Assembly (NCBI GenBank): GCA_020725865.1
Contig: DYEC01000012.1
Location: 367,440-431,439, forward strand
Reading direction: 5' to 3'
Origin: Anaerolinea sp.
GTDB lineage: Bacteria > Chloroflexota > Anaerolineae > Anaerolineales > Anaerolineaceae
Length of the DNA stretch: 64,000 nt
The notes beneath the pieces were generated by a model that saw only the letters and a list, made by a program, of their open reading frames with translations, was not told the origin of the DNA and did not search any database. The position numbers and the translations under genes were made by a program. Position 1 is the stretch's first letter, and each line of letters opens with the position of its first letter. This document shows, piece after piece, positions 44,770 to 52,884 of the stretch.

Positions 44770-45864
44770 TTATTTAATCTCGGTTGAATCCCGGTTCACA
44801 ACTATTTTGCCGGATTTAATATCTTCAACCAGTTTGGTTACTTCCACATCCAATTCGGGCGGCACGTTCTTGAGCGGCTGTTGGATATTGGTTCCTTTGC
44901 CGAACTCAATCGGCACATAACCGCCCTTCTCTCCAGCTATAACCCTGGATACGACTTCCTTCAAGGGAGAAGCAAAATCATACAAGCTGGAGGTGATATA
45001 GTTGTCTTTGGCAAAATTCGTCTTATCGGTGTATTTTGCGGTTACCAATATCTTCTTGGTTTCACTGCTGGCGGCTTTGGCAGCCTCAAACAACCCAAAC
45101 ATGCCCAGATTCATGGACCCCATGATCACATCGCGTCCATCGGCGATCATTTCATCAGCCACCTGGCGTCCCTTAGTAGGATCATTGAAGTCACCCGTCC
45201 ACACTGGTTTCAAATCTACGGTAAGATTATTGTCCTTCAATGCCTGCTCAATTGCATGGACCTCCTGATACGAGAAAGGCAACGTCAATCCGCCAATATA
45301 GCCAATCTTGCCTGTCTTAGAAGCCCTTGCCGCAATATAGCCAATGACATAATAGCCATAGTGGAAATTGCGATCAATCACCCAGACATTAGCTGGCGCA
45401 TTATCAATCTTGCCATCGTTTTCAACCACAAAGGTCACATCTGGAAATTGCTCTGCAAGGGCAAGGCTCGCTTTATTGAACTGGTTGCCATGGGTAAAGA
45501 TAATATTGAAGCCCTGATCCAGATACTCGCGCATCACACGTTCTGCGTCAGGTACTGGAACAGCTTCTGAATAAGCCATCTCAACACCCAGCTCGGTTTG
45601 TACGGTCGTGGCTGCCACGTAGCCCAGTGTATTGTAATCGGCGTCCGTGATCACACCGGGTAGAATAACCGCCAATTTATAATTCGCAGCGGGGTTTTCT
45701 TTCTCCACTTCAACTACAACCGTCTTTTCCACTGCCTTTTCTACTTCGACAGTCTTTACAACTTCAACGGTCTTTTCAACAACTTGCGGCTGGCAGGCAC
45801 CAAGCACTATCGAAAACAGCACCAGCAGTGAAAACAAAAACATCAAACTTTTACTCCTTGACAT
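44770..45864 (-). CDS. BMP-family substrate-binding lipoprotein, importer 2
   Basis: The 364-residue protein has a lipobox VLGAC (C24) and a Val/Glu/Lys linker (VEKTVEVVKTVEVEKAVEK), then a BMP domain (KLAVILPGVITDADYNTLGY). The start at 45864 has a strong GAGGAGG site. It is expected to bind a nucleoside-like ligand outside the cell and deliver it to importer 2. It is preceded by its own operator copy at 45948, unlike importer 1. Confidence 0.9.
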   Translation of the reverse strand: MSRSKSLMFLFSLLVLFSIVLGACQPQVVEKTVEVVKTVEVEKAVEKTVVVEVEKENPAANYKLAVILPGVITDADYNTLGYVAATTVQTELGVEMAYSEAVPVPDAERVMREYLDQGFNIIFTHGNQFNKASLALAEQFPDVTFVVENDGKIDNAPANVWVIDRNFHYGYYVIGYIAARASKTGKIGYIGGLTLPFSYQEVHAIEQALKDNNLTVDLKPVWTGDFNDPTKGRQVADEMIADGRDVIMGSMNLGMFGLFEAAKAASSETKKILVTAKYTDKTNFAKDNYITSSLYDFASPLKEVVSRVIAGEKGGYVPIEFGKGTNIQQPLKNVPPELDVEVTKLVEDIKSGKIVVNRDSTEIK

Positions 45865-45947
45865 CTTTTCCTCCTCAAAAATAGTTAAACTAAAAACTCG
45901 GGAACAACCCCTCATTCGATATTAGTTTATATGATACAACCTCTATA

Positions 45948-45964
45948 AACAAGTGACATTTGTA
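45948..45964 (-). promoter_or_regulatory. Palindromic operator (site 5) upstream of importer 2
   Basis: AACAAGT-GAC-ATTTGTA shares the CAAGT-N3-ATTTG core with site 2 (36850) but has altered outer bases. It lies about 85 bases before the lipoprotein ATG. On the minus strand a weak promoter CTTGTT-16-TATAAA overlaps its left half. It is the least certain of the five sites. Confidence 0.5.
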
Positions 45965-45981
45965 ATTACTTATAGCAACTT

Positions 45982-47883
45982 TTACTTGGGCGCCGACCGA
46001 ATATAATCATCCAATCCATACATTTGCATCGCTCGCTCATCCGGGCAACCAGTTGAGCAATTCCAACCTAATGCCTCATAATACTCATCCAGCGCTTGCT
46101 CCACCTCCTCCCTGTCAAGCCGAGCACCTTGATAGGGTCCCCTGGACACCGGTATATCAAAAAAGCGTGCAGGTAACGTATCATCCTTTCGGGTAAACCC
46201 ACCCAACAAACAGGTCAAATAGCGCTCTAAAGTATGAAACTTTAATCCCATTCTATGGAGCTCTGATGCACCAATTTCACATCCCGTTATCAAGTTATAT
46301 AATGCAGACAATTCTTCTAAATTTGCGCTGCCAATATCGTACCAGCCATAAGCAAAATAACACAACCCCATGCTATCAACAATCGCCTTCAAACCCTCCG
46401 TCCAAGCCACCAACTTTCCTTTCCCTTTATATGATTGGGGTTCGCCAGCATATGGATTATCAAAAAGTTGCTCGCCAACCTCTGGGGAAATTCTTCTGTT
46501 CTCAGTTTGAGGTGAACCGCCCAAATGACCGCCACCCCGCGAAGATGTCATAACCCCCAGTGCCCATGCGCGATGGCTGCGCAATCCCTGTTCGTTAATG
46601 CCAACCTTTTTTGTCATTAGTGCAAATTGTTGTGTTGCGGGTCCGAGTTTCTGCGATGCACGAAAAACCCCATTCCCTAGAATTGCACCTAACCCTTGCC
46701 GCTTTCCAATTTGATCAACCAATTTTATGAGCGAGGGACCGTCTCCCCACTTTAAGAGAATGCCGTCAGGTTGTTGAGTGCCAATTACACCATGTTCTGC
46801 GCATTCAAGCGCAAAAGCTAAGGCTGATGATACACCATCAACATCTAAACCAAATTCATTACATAATTTATGCATGATTAAGACTTCTGTTGGATCATTT
46901 ACCCCTAAATTTGATCCAAAACCGCGCACAGAATTGGCATGCATTCCTTCGATTTCTACGCGGCCGAATTCATTTGTATCTAACGAGTATACATGCAGAC
47001 ACTGAATATGGCATCCTCTGCATCCTGCACGCCTCACTTCCCATTTCTTGAAGAGGCTCTCTCGCAAAGAAGCCGATTCTTCCGGGGATAAATATTCATC
47101 CTGAATATTCTTTACAGCGGTGGGTACAAGTCCGGAATAGCCACCAGCCGCAGCCATTCCATGTGTTCCACCCCTAATCAGCCCTGCCATAGCCTCTGAG
47201 CTATTCAGACGCCATACTAGTTCCCTAATTTTTCTGTCAAGTTGTTTTGGGTGTGCAACATCAACGGGTTTTGTCCCAACTGCAACAATCGCTTTCAAAC
47301 GCTTCGCACCAAAAATCCAACCGCTTCCACCCCAGCCTGCTGCGTGAGCACGGTCAACGATTAAACATGAAACAGGCACGAGATTCTCACCCCCCTGCCC
47401 AATCCCAATAAAGCTAACCTTACCGGTTCCGTATTTTTCATCCAATATATCTTTGATATTAGAAATCTGTAATCCCCATAGTTCATCGGCTGATTCAATT
47501 ACAGCCCGGTCATCAACGAGTAATAAATACACCGGATATTCACTGTAACCGCGTATCACAACGGCATCAAACCCCGCACTTTTCATTACAGTGCCAAAAT
47601 CTCCACCCACATTTGAGTAGCTGATACCACCTGAAATCAAATTGCGTGCTGACACAGAAGTACGAGTAGCCAAAGGAACCCCGGTGCCAACCGCAAGCCC
47701 AGCAGCAACGACGATTGGCTGTTCTTCTGGCTTTTCTGATTTTAGTTCAGGAAGTTGCGCTAGGAGATGGATTGCAAGCCCTCTTCCACCAATCCACTCT
47801 TGATAGCGATCACTGGGCTCAATATGTATCTCCTTGCTGGACAAATCTACCCAAAGGATCTTTCCCGCGTATCCGTTTTTCAT
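45982..47883 (-). CDS. Tungsten aldehyde:ferredoxin oxidoreductase family protein, AOR-2
   Basis: The 633-residue protein has IGGRGLAIHLL (residues 31-41), 4Fe-4S ligands C288, C291 and C295 (CRGCHIQC) and a later DSMGLCYF. In place of the GPEYE motif of the other two AORs it has RVEIEGMHANSVRGFG, so its active-site surroundings differ. The start at 47883 follows AAAGGAC. It lies between a GntR regulator and importer 2 in the same operon, which suggests its substrate comes from the imported compound. Confidence 0.88.
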   Translation of the reverse strand: MKNGYAGKILWVDLSSKEIHIEPSDRYQEWIGGRGLAIHLLAQLPELKSEKPEEQPIVVAAGLAVGTGVPLATRTSVSARNLISGGISYSNVGGDFGTVMKSAGFDAVVIRGYSEYPVYLLLVDDRAVIESADELWGLQISNIKDILDEKYGTGKVSFIGIGQGGENLVPVSCLIVDRAHAAGWGGSGWIFGAKRLKAIVAVGTKPVDVAHPKQLDRKIRELVWRLNSSEAMAGLIRGGTHGMAAAGGYSGLVPTAVKNIQDEYLSPEESASLRESLFKKWEVRRAGCRGCHIQCLHVYSLDTNEFGRVEIEGMHANSVRGFGSNLGVNDPTEVLIMHKLCNEFGLDVDGVSSALAFALECAEHGVIGTQQPDGILLKWGDGPSLIKLVDQIGKRQGLGAILGNGVFRASQKLGPATQQFALMTKKVGINEQGLRSHRAWALGVMTSSRGGGHLGGSPQTENRRISPEVGEQLFDNPYAGEPQSYKGKGKLVAWTEGLKAIVDSMGLCYFAYGWYDIGSANLEELSALYNLITGCEIGASELHRMGLKFHTLERYLTCLLGGFTRKDDTLPARFFDIPVSRGPYQGARLDREEVEQALDEYYEALGWNCSTGCPDERAMQMYGLDDYIRSAPK

Positions 47884-47937
47884 TATGTAGTCCTTTATCA
47901 AACAAACTCAAAAAGAGGGGGTTGGCGTCGCATCTTA

Positions 47938-48669
47938 TTAACTGGTCGAAAGGTTGCGACGCCGCACAATGGAGAAACGAAAGAGTTGAGTATTGTAATA
48001 ATTCCTGGAAAAGTTTATCGGTCGTCCATAATCGTCGTAAAGAGTTTCTTCCAGCACTAACAAAGCTGTTCCCTTTGGAACCTTCAATAAACTAGCCAGT
48101 TCTTTGCCGGCATTTTCAGATAAAAGATGGGTCAAAGCAAACGAAGGAATTACCCTGGAATGCTCCTGGAAATAATCCAATACCGAACCGGTAAATTTCA
48201 TTTGTACATCTTCTAATCTTGCAATAGACGCAGGAATCACATCATACATATATGCGATTATATTTTCATCTGCCGTTCTTGTACGGGAGATAACTATCAC
48301 CTTTTCACCACTCGGAAGTTGTAACTTTTGCTCGGTTGCAATATCCGGTGTTTCTTCTCTGATGGATAAATTTGCAAAGCCACATTGTTTTCCCATTCTG
48401 GAAAGAAATTCATCCAGACTCTCCAGAACCTCCAGCCCGGTTTCAAAAATCGCATGGGATGGGGCAATAAATGTCCCCACCCCATGCTTGCGAACGATCA
48501 ACCCGCGCTCCTCAAAAGTCCGCAGGGCTTCCCGAATGGTGACGCGCGAGACTCCCAAACGTCTGGAAAGTTCAGTCTCTGAGGGTATTCGTTCACCAAC
48601 CTGATACTTTTGAAGAATCGAGGCAAGCGCTTCCTCTACACGTACGTACAGTGGACGAGTATCCAGCAT
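47938..48669 (-). CDS. GntR-family regulator, HutC/UTRA type
   Basis: The 243-residue regulator has an N-terminal winged helix (SETELSRRLGVSRVTIREAL) and a C-terminal UTRA domain (about residues 95-235) that binds small effectors. It is the second gene in the operon from the carbamoyltransferase at 49758, so it probably regulates itself, AOR-2 and importer 2. The imperfect palindrome at 49807-49822 at the operon's transcription start is a plausible own operator. Confidence 0.88.
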   Translation of the reverse strand: MLDTRPLYVRVEEALASILQKYQVGERIPSETELSRRLGVSRVTIREALRTFEERGLIVRKHGVGTFIAPSHAIFETGLEVLESLDEFLSRMGKQCGFANLSIREETPDIATEQKLQLPSGEKVIVISRTRTADENIIAYMYDVIPASIARLEDVQMKFTGSVLDYFQEHSRVIPSFALTHLLSENAGKELASLLKVPKGTALLVLEETLYDDYGRPINFSRNYYNTQLFRFSIVRRRNLSTS

Positions 48670-48699
48670 TGTCTCGACCTTCGCAAAGGTTATAATTTT

Positions 48700-49758
48700 T
48701 TACATAACCAGACTCATTACAGCCTTTTGAACATGAAGCCGATTTTCAGCCTCATCAAAAGCCGCTGAGACCCAACCAGGACCAGAGGTCTTGTCAAGAA
48801 CCTCGTTGGTCACCTCATATCCTCGGTCTGCTGGTAAACAATGTAAGTAAATGGCATTCTTGTCAGCCATTTCCATGATCTCTCTGGTTGTCTTCCAGTC
48901 TTTATACTGGTCAAAAACCTCTTGAGCACCTTTCGGATCATCCTTTCCGACCGGCTCTTTAAACATGATCACTGGACACCAGGCTTTGGCATATACAACA
49001 TGCGCACCTCGCACTCCTTCTTCGAAGCTATTGGTTATACGAAAAGAACTATTCGCTTCTTTGGCATAAGCTTCGCATTGAGCAAGGATCGCCGGATCAA
49101 GCTCCATGCCCTTTGGATGAGCAAGTGTAACATCACAACCAAGCATCGTTGCATACAAAATCGCTGATTGCGGCACAGCGCGTGGTTTGTGAACACTCGG
49201 TGAGTAAGCCCATGACATGGTAAACTTAATTCCCTTAAACCCACCGAATTTTTCCTTAACGGTCAGCAAATCGGCAAGACCCTGAAACGGATGGTAAATG
49301 TCATCTTCCATGTTCAGCACCGGAATATCAGCCCAACGCGCAAACTCCAATAGCAGGTTGTGAGCACCACCATATTCCCAGTCTACTGGATCTCCGTAAC
49401 AACGAATAGCAATTGCGTCCCCCATCCGGTCCAGCACCCGTGCGACGTCCGAGACGCGTTCTGTTGAATAAGCCACCTCTCGACCTTCCAAAGCTGGAGT
49501 ATAAATCTTCGATGGATCCAGATAGTGGGCATGTCCTCCCAATTGAGTCATTCCAGCTTCAAAAGAATTGCGCGTCCGCAGTGATTGATTGTAGAAGATC
49601 ATGAATAGCGTTTTACTTCTTAAAAGGTCATCATGAGGAATTCCCATAGCGCGCTGGCGTTTTAGTTCCTGCGCCACTTCCAGAATGGTTTCGATTTCTT
49701 CACGCGTATAGTCTGTCTCAGCCAGAAAATCTCGCCCCTTAAAACCTGTAGTTTTCAT
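48700..49758 (-). CDS. YgeW-like knotted carbamoyltransferase 1
   Basis: The 352-residue protein is of the ornithine/aspartate carbamoyltransferase superfamily. It has the carbamoyl-phosphate motif SLRTR, the HPFQGLAD loop and HCLPADRG, and is closest in layout to YgeW. In the anaerobic purine pathway YgeW is thought to remove a carbamoyl group from a ureido compound. The second copy is at 58200. Neither a carbamate kinase nor YgeX lies in the window. It leads the operon with the UTRA-GntR, AOR-2 and importer 2. Confidence 0.87.
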   Translation of the reverse strand: MKTTGFKGRDFLAETDYTREEIETILEVAQELKRQRAMGIPHDDLLRSKTLFMIFYNQSLRTRNSFEAGMTQLGGHAHYLDPSKIYTPALEGREVAYSTERVSDVARVLDRMGDAIAIRCYGDPVDWEYGGAHNLLLEFARWADIPVLNMEDDIYHPFQGLADLLTVKEKFGGFKGIKFTMSWAYSPSVHKPRAVPQSAILYATMLGCDVTLAHPKGMELDPAILAQCEAYAKEANSSFRITNSFEEGVRGAHVVYAKAWCPVIMFKEPVGKDDPKGAQEVFDQYKDWKTTREIMEMADKNAIYLHCLPADRGYEVTNEVLDKTSGPGWVSAAFDEAENRLHVQKAVMSLVM

Positions 49759-49806
49759 TTTAGCAAACCTCCTCTAGAAAAATAATAGAGACTTTTTACG
49801 ACTTGA

Positions 49807-49822
49807 TGTTAGTCGTCTAACA
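49807..49822 (-). promoter_or_regulatory. Imperfect palindrome at the start of the carbamoyltransferase-GntR operon
   Basis: TGTTAGTC-GTCTAACA (7 of 8 pairs) straddles the predicted transcription start and differs from the GTNAAGT-N3 family of the island. A position just downstream of the -10 is typical of an autorepressor site, most simply for the UTRA-GntR encoded next. Confidence 0.55.
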
Positions 49823-49825
49823 ACC

Positions 49826-49853
49826 ATAATACCATAATCAAAATAAAAGTCAA
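49826..49853 (-). promoter_or_regulatory. Promoter of the carbamoyltransferase-GntR-AOR-2 operon
   Basis: TTGACT (49853-49848) and TATTAT (49831-49826) on the minus strand have a 16-base spacer. The transcript would start near 49819, about 60 bases before the ATG, which has a GAGGAGG site. Confidence 0.7.
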
Positions 49854-49885
49854 CCCTAAATTTCTAGAATCAAGCCCCGAAGCAC

Positions 49886-51262
49886 TTATTGAGCGCCAAG
49901 AAACCGTCTTATAAGCTGACCATCGGGTTTGTCACATACCAGTTGATTCTGACCTACCAATACCTTACCACGCAAAATTGTCATGACTGGTTTCCCTATA
50001 ATCTGCCAGCCTTCATATGGAAGACAATCTGTATTCATATGCAAGCTTTCAGCGCGTATTGTCCAATTCTGAGCGGAATCAAAAAGAACCAGATCAGCAT
50101 CGCTACCAATTGCAATTTGTCCCTTTCGAGGGTACAAACCAAAAGTTTTTGCTGGTGCGGTAGCCCATAGATTCACAAAACGCTCAAAAGATAGTCTTCC
50201 TTTTCTAACGCCCTCGCTAAATATTAAAGGCAAACGTAATTCAACTCCCCCAATCCCTCCAGGGATAGTGGAGAAGTTGCCCAGATTCTCAAGTTTTTGC
50301 TGTTTAGAGTAAGGACAGTGATCGGTTGCCAATATGGACAGACTGTCATCTGCTAATGAATGCCATAATGCTTCTTGATTTTCCGATCCTTTTATTGAGG
50401 GTGCACAAATCATAAACGCAGCCATTTGCTGATCTCCCCCATGACTATCCGCATTTAAGAGCAAATAATGCGGACAAGTCTCACCCGTCACTGGCATGCC
50501 TTTTTGGCGAGAGCGGCCAATCAATTCTGCGCCGGCGGCGGTGCTAACATGATGAATATGGGTACGTGTTCCATAAACTTGTGCATATGCTAAAACCCTT
50601 TGAATCGCTTCAGTCTCACAAATTTCGGGACGCGCCATGGCATAATAAGTTGGTGCAGTTCTCCCTTTCTCGATCAGTTGCGCAGTGATACGATCGGCAA
50701 TCAGACCGTTTTCAGCATGTACATCCAACATTCCGCCTGCTGTCTGTATTGCTTGCATGATGTTAAGAAGCTCAACATCCTCTATTCGAAAACCCTCATA
50801 CGCCATAAACACCTTAAAACTCGGAAACCCCAAAGTAACCATCTCTGGGATTTCGGCAATCTTTTTATCAACTGCCCCTCTAATATTGAGATGAAAACTA
50901 TAATCTACCCACGCGTTGTTCTGTGCCTCATTCAGCTTCCTTTCCAATGCAGCTGCCAGGGGTTCTTGCTCATCGGGTATTACAAAGTCAATAATAGTTG
51001 TCACTCCACCAAATGCTGCTGCCTTCGTACCCTGATTAATATCATCTAAGGAAATATATTGTCCTTTGGGCCAAGGCAAATGAACATGCACATCCACTCC
51101 CCCCGGCAAAACAAATAATCCATTCGCATCAATAATTTCGGCGTCAACAATTTGGATATCCTGATCAAGTGCAACGATCACACCATTCTCTACTAAAACA
51201 TCCTGCCGCAATCTAGCCTCGGCGGTAACGCATGTTCCACCCTTGATAACCAGTTTACTCAT
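49886..51262 (-). CDS. Dihydropyrimidinase-like cyclic amidohydrolase 1 (HyuA-like)
   Basis: The 458-residue enzyme has the binuclear-metal set of dihydropyrimidinase/hydantoinase: DVHVHLPWP, the carbamylated Lys in FPSFKVFMAYEGF, DVHAEN, THIHHVSTA and ATDHCPY. It opens a cyclic ureide or amide ring. HyuA of E. coli in the ygeW cluster is the nearest named relative by context. It is divergent from the second copy at 51488 with about 225 bases between them. It is transcribed from a TATAAT box at 51300-51295. Confidence 0.9.
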   Translation of the reverse strand: MSKLVIKGGTCVTAEARLRQDVLVENGVIVALDQDIQIVDAEIIDANGLFVLPGGVDVHVHLPWPKGQYISLDDINQGTKAAAFGGVTTIIDFVIPDEQEPLAAALERKLNEAQNNAWVDYSFHLNIRGAVDKKIAEIPEMVTLGFPSFKVFMAYEGFRIEDVELLNIMQAIQTAGGMLDVHAENGLIADRITAQLIEKGRTAPTYYAMARPEICETEAIQRVLAYAQVYGTRTHIHHVSTAAGAELIGRSRQKGMPVTGETCPHYLLLNADSHGGDQQMAAFMICAPSIKGSENQEALWHSLADDSLSILATDHCPYSKQQKLENLGNFSTIPGGIGGVELRLPLIFSEGVRKGRLSFERFVNLWATAPAKTFGLYPRKGQIAIGSDADLVLFDSAQNWTIRAESLHMNTDCLPYEGWQIIGKPVMTILRGKVLVGQNQLVCDKPDGQLIRRFLGAQ

Positions 51263-51294
51263 AAGTGCCTCCCAAATGTACCAGCTCTTTTAAT

Positions 51295-51300
51295 ATTATA
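51295..51300 (-). promoter_or_regulatory. -10 element of dihydropyrimidinase-like gene 1
   Basis: TATAAT on the minus strand lies 32 bases before the ATG, which has a GGGAGG site. No convincing -35 box is found at the right distance. The rest of the 225-base divergent gap holds the site 4 operator and an unassigned AT-rich stretch. Confidence 0.4.
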
Positions 51301-51416
51301 GCTACAATAACAAAAACCGACTTATGTACAACTCTCAAAAAATAAAACATATCCACCGATGAAAGAGCGAAACTCCAATCTGAATCAATCTAAATTTGGT
51401 GGAGCTTATCGAGGCT

Positions 51417-51449
51417 GTAAAGTTTCACTTTACTTAATTGTAGTATAAT
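51417..51449 (+). promoter_or_regulatory. Palindromic operator (site 4) and -10 of the right-arm operon
   Basis: GTAAAGT-TTC-ACTTTAC is a perfect 7-3-7 inverted repeat at 51417-51433, followed 10 bases on by TATAAT (51444-51449). It controls the rightward operon from 51494 to 61414. It matches site 1 (13398) most closely. The usual -35 position falls inside the palindrome and has no consensus. Confidence 0.7.
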
Positions 51450-51493
51450 TTTTAAAGATACGTTTCGCTATTTACCCCAAAACGAGGTTGCAA

Positions 51494-52867
51494 ATGGATT
51501 TTGATCTCGTTATTCAGAATGGAACTCTCGTAATTGGCAACCAAATCATGCCATCAGATATCGGGATCCTGGATGGCAAAATTGCTGCCATTGCAAGGGG
51601 GCTTTCAGGACGAAAAACTTTTTCTGCCCAAAATATGCTTGTCATCCCCGGAGGTATTGATCCCCACGTCCATCTTGAGATGCCGACGCCCACTACAATT
51701 ACTAGTGATGATTGGTTTACCGGAACACGAGCAGCAGCATTTGGTGGCACAACCACTGTGATAGATTTCATTGAACCAGAAAAAGGCGAAACACTACTTG
51801 AGGCTTTTCATAAGCGCCGTGCTCAAGCTGAGGCAAAGTGTGTCATTGACTTTAGCCTTCACATGACCATCAGCCGCACCGACCCGCAAACTCTTGCTGA
51901 AATTCAAACGGTTATTCGCACTGGTATTCCGTCCTTTAAGCATTATACAACTTACGAGGGGTTCGCCTTGCCAGATGAAGGGTTGCTGGCGGCGTTCAAT
52001 GCGATTGCACAGGCTGGCGGGTTGGTTTTGGTTCATGCCGAAAATGATGCGATCATTAAACACAGCACGTTACAGCTCAAATCCAGTGGACAGCTAGAAC
52101 CTGGGTTTTACCCCTTAAGCAGGCCTGCTATTGCAGAAGTAGAAGCAATTCGGCGTGTTATTTTACTGGCTCGCTTCACTAGTGTTCCTTTGTATATTGT
52201 CCATATCTCTACTGCTACCGGGGCAAGCGCGGTGGAGAAAGCCCGTTATCACGGACAGGCTGTTTTCGGAGAGACTTGCCCTCAATATTTACTTTTAGAT
52301 CAGGGTCGTTACCAAGACAAAGACCCGCTATATGCCGCAGGGCACATTTGTGCTCCTCCATTGCGTGAACCAAAAGATAACTTGTCACTTTGGCGAATGC
52401 TACAAAACGGTACCTTACAAACCATTGGCACAGATCATTGTGCTTTTAACCTTCATGGGCAAAAAGATAAAGGACTGAATTGCTTCACAAACGTTCCTGG
52501 GGGTGTGCCCGGCATTGAATCCCGATTGGCTCTTATGTACACATATGGCGTTAGAAGGGGCTATCTGACTCTAGAACAGTGGATTGACTGTTGCTGCACA
52601 CTGCCAGCGCGCATATTCGGCCTCGCACCGCGAAAAGGTGTTCTTGCCATTGGTGCTGATGCGGACATTGTTATTTTTGATCCTAACCGTAAGGTCACCA
52701 TTACAAAAGATCTATTACACGAAAATGTGGACTATACTCCCTACGAAGGTTTCGAATTGCATGGGTATCCTGTTGCTACTTTTCTGCGAGGTGAACTACT
52801 GGTGGATCAAGGTCAGTGGGTCGCTACAGGGTTTAATGGAAAGTTTATCCCACGATTTATTGGCTGA
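51494..52867 (+). CDS. Dihydropyrimidinase-like cyclic amidohydrolase 2 (HyuA-like)
   Basis: The roughly 457-residue enzyme has DPHVHLEMP, the Lys in SFKHYTTYEGF, VHAEND, VHISTATGA and TDHCAF, so all metal residues are present. Differences near the substrate loops from the first copy (for example SFKHYTTYEGF versus SFKVFMAYEGF) suggest a different ring. It is the first gene of the rightward operon. The start is at the ATG in GCAAATGGATTTTGAT (51494). An in-frame ATG 2 codons earlier is an alternative. Confidence 0.88.
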   Translation: MDFDLVIQNGTLVIGNQIMPSDIGILDGKIAAIARGLSGRKTFSAQNMLVIPGGIDPHVHLEMPTPTTITSDDWFTGTRAAAFGGTTTVIDFIEPEKGETLLEAFHKRRAQAEAKCVIDFSLHMTISRTDPQTLAEIQTVIRTGIPSFKHYTTYEGFALPDEGLLAAFNAIAQAGGLVLVHAENDAIIKHSTLQLKSSGQLEPGFYPLSRPAIAEVEAIRRVILLARFTSVPLYIVHISTATGASAVEKARYHGQAVFGETCPQYLLLDQGRYQDKDPLYAAGHICAPPLREPKDNLSLWRMLQNGTLQTIGTDHCAFNLHGQKDKGLNCFTNVPGGVPGIESRLALMYTYGVRRGYLTLEQWIDCCCTLPARIFGLAPRKGVLAIGADADIVIFDPNRKVTITKDLLHENVDYTPYEGFELHGYPVATFLRGELLVDQGQWVATGFNGKFIPRFIG

Positions 52868-52884
52868 GGATAAGGAGAAAAAAC

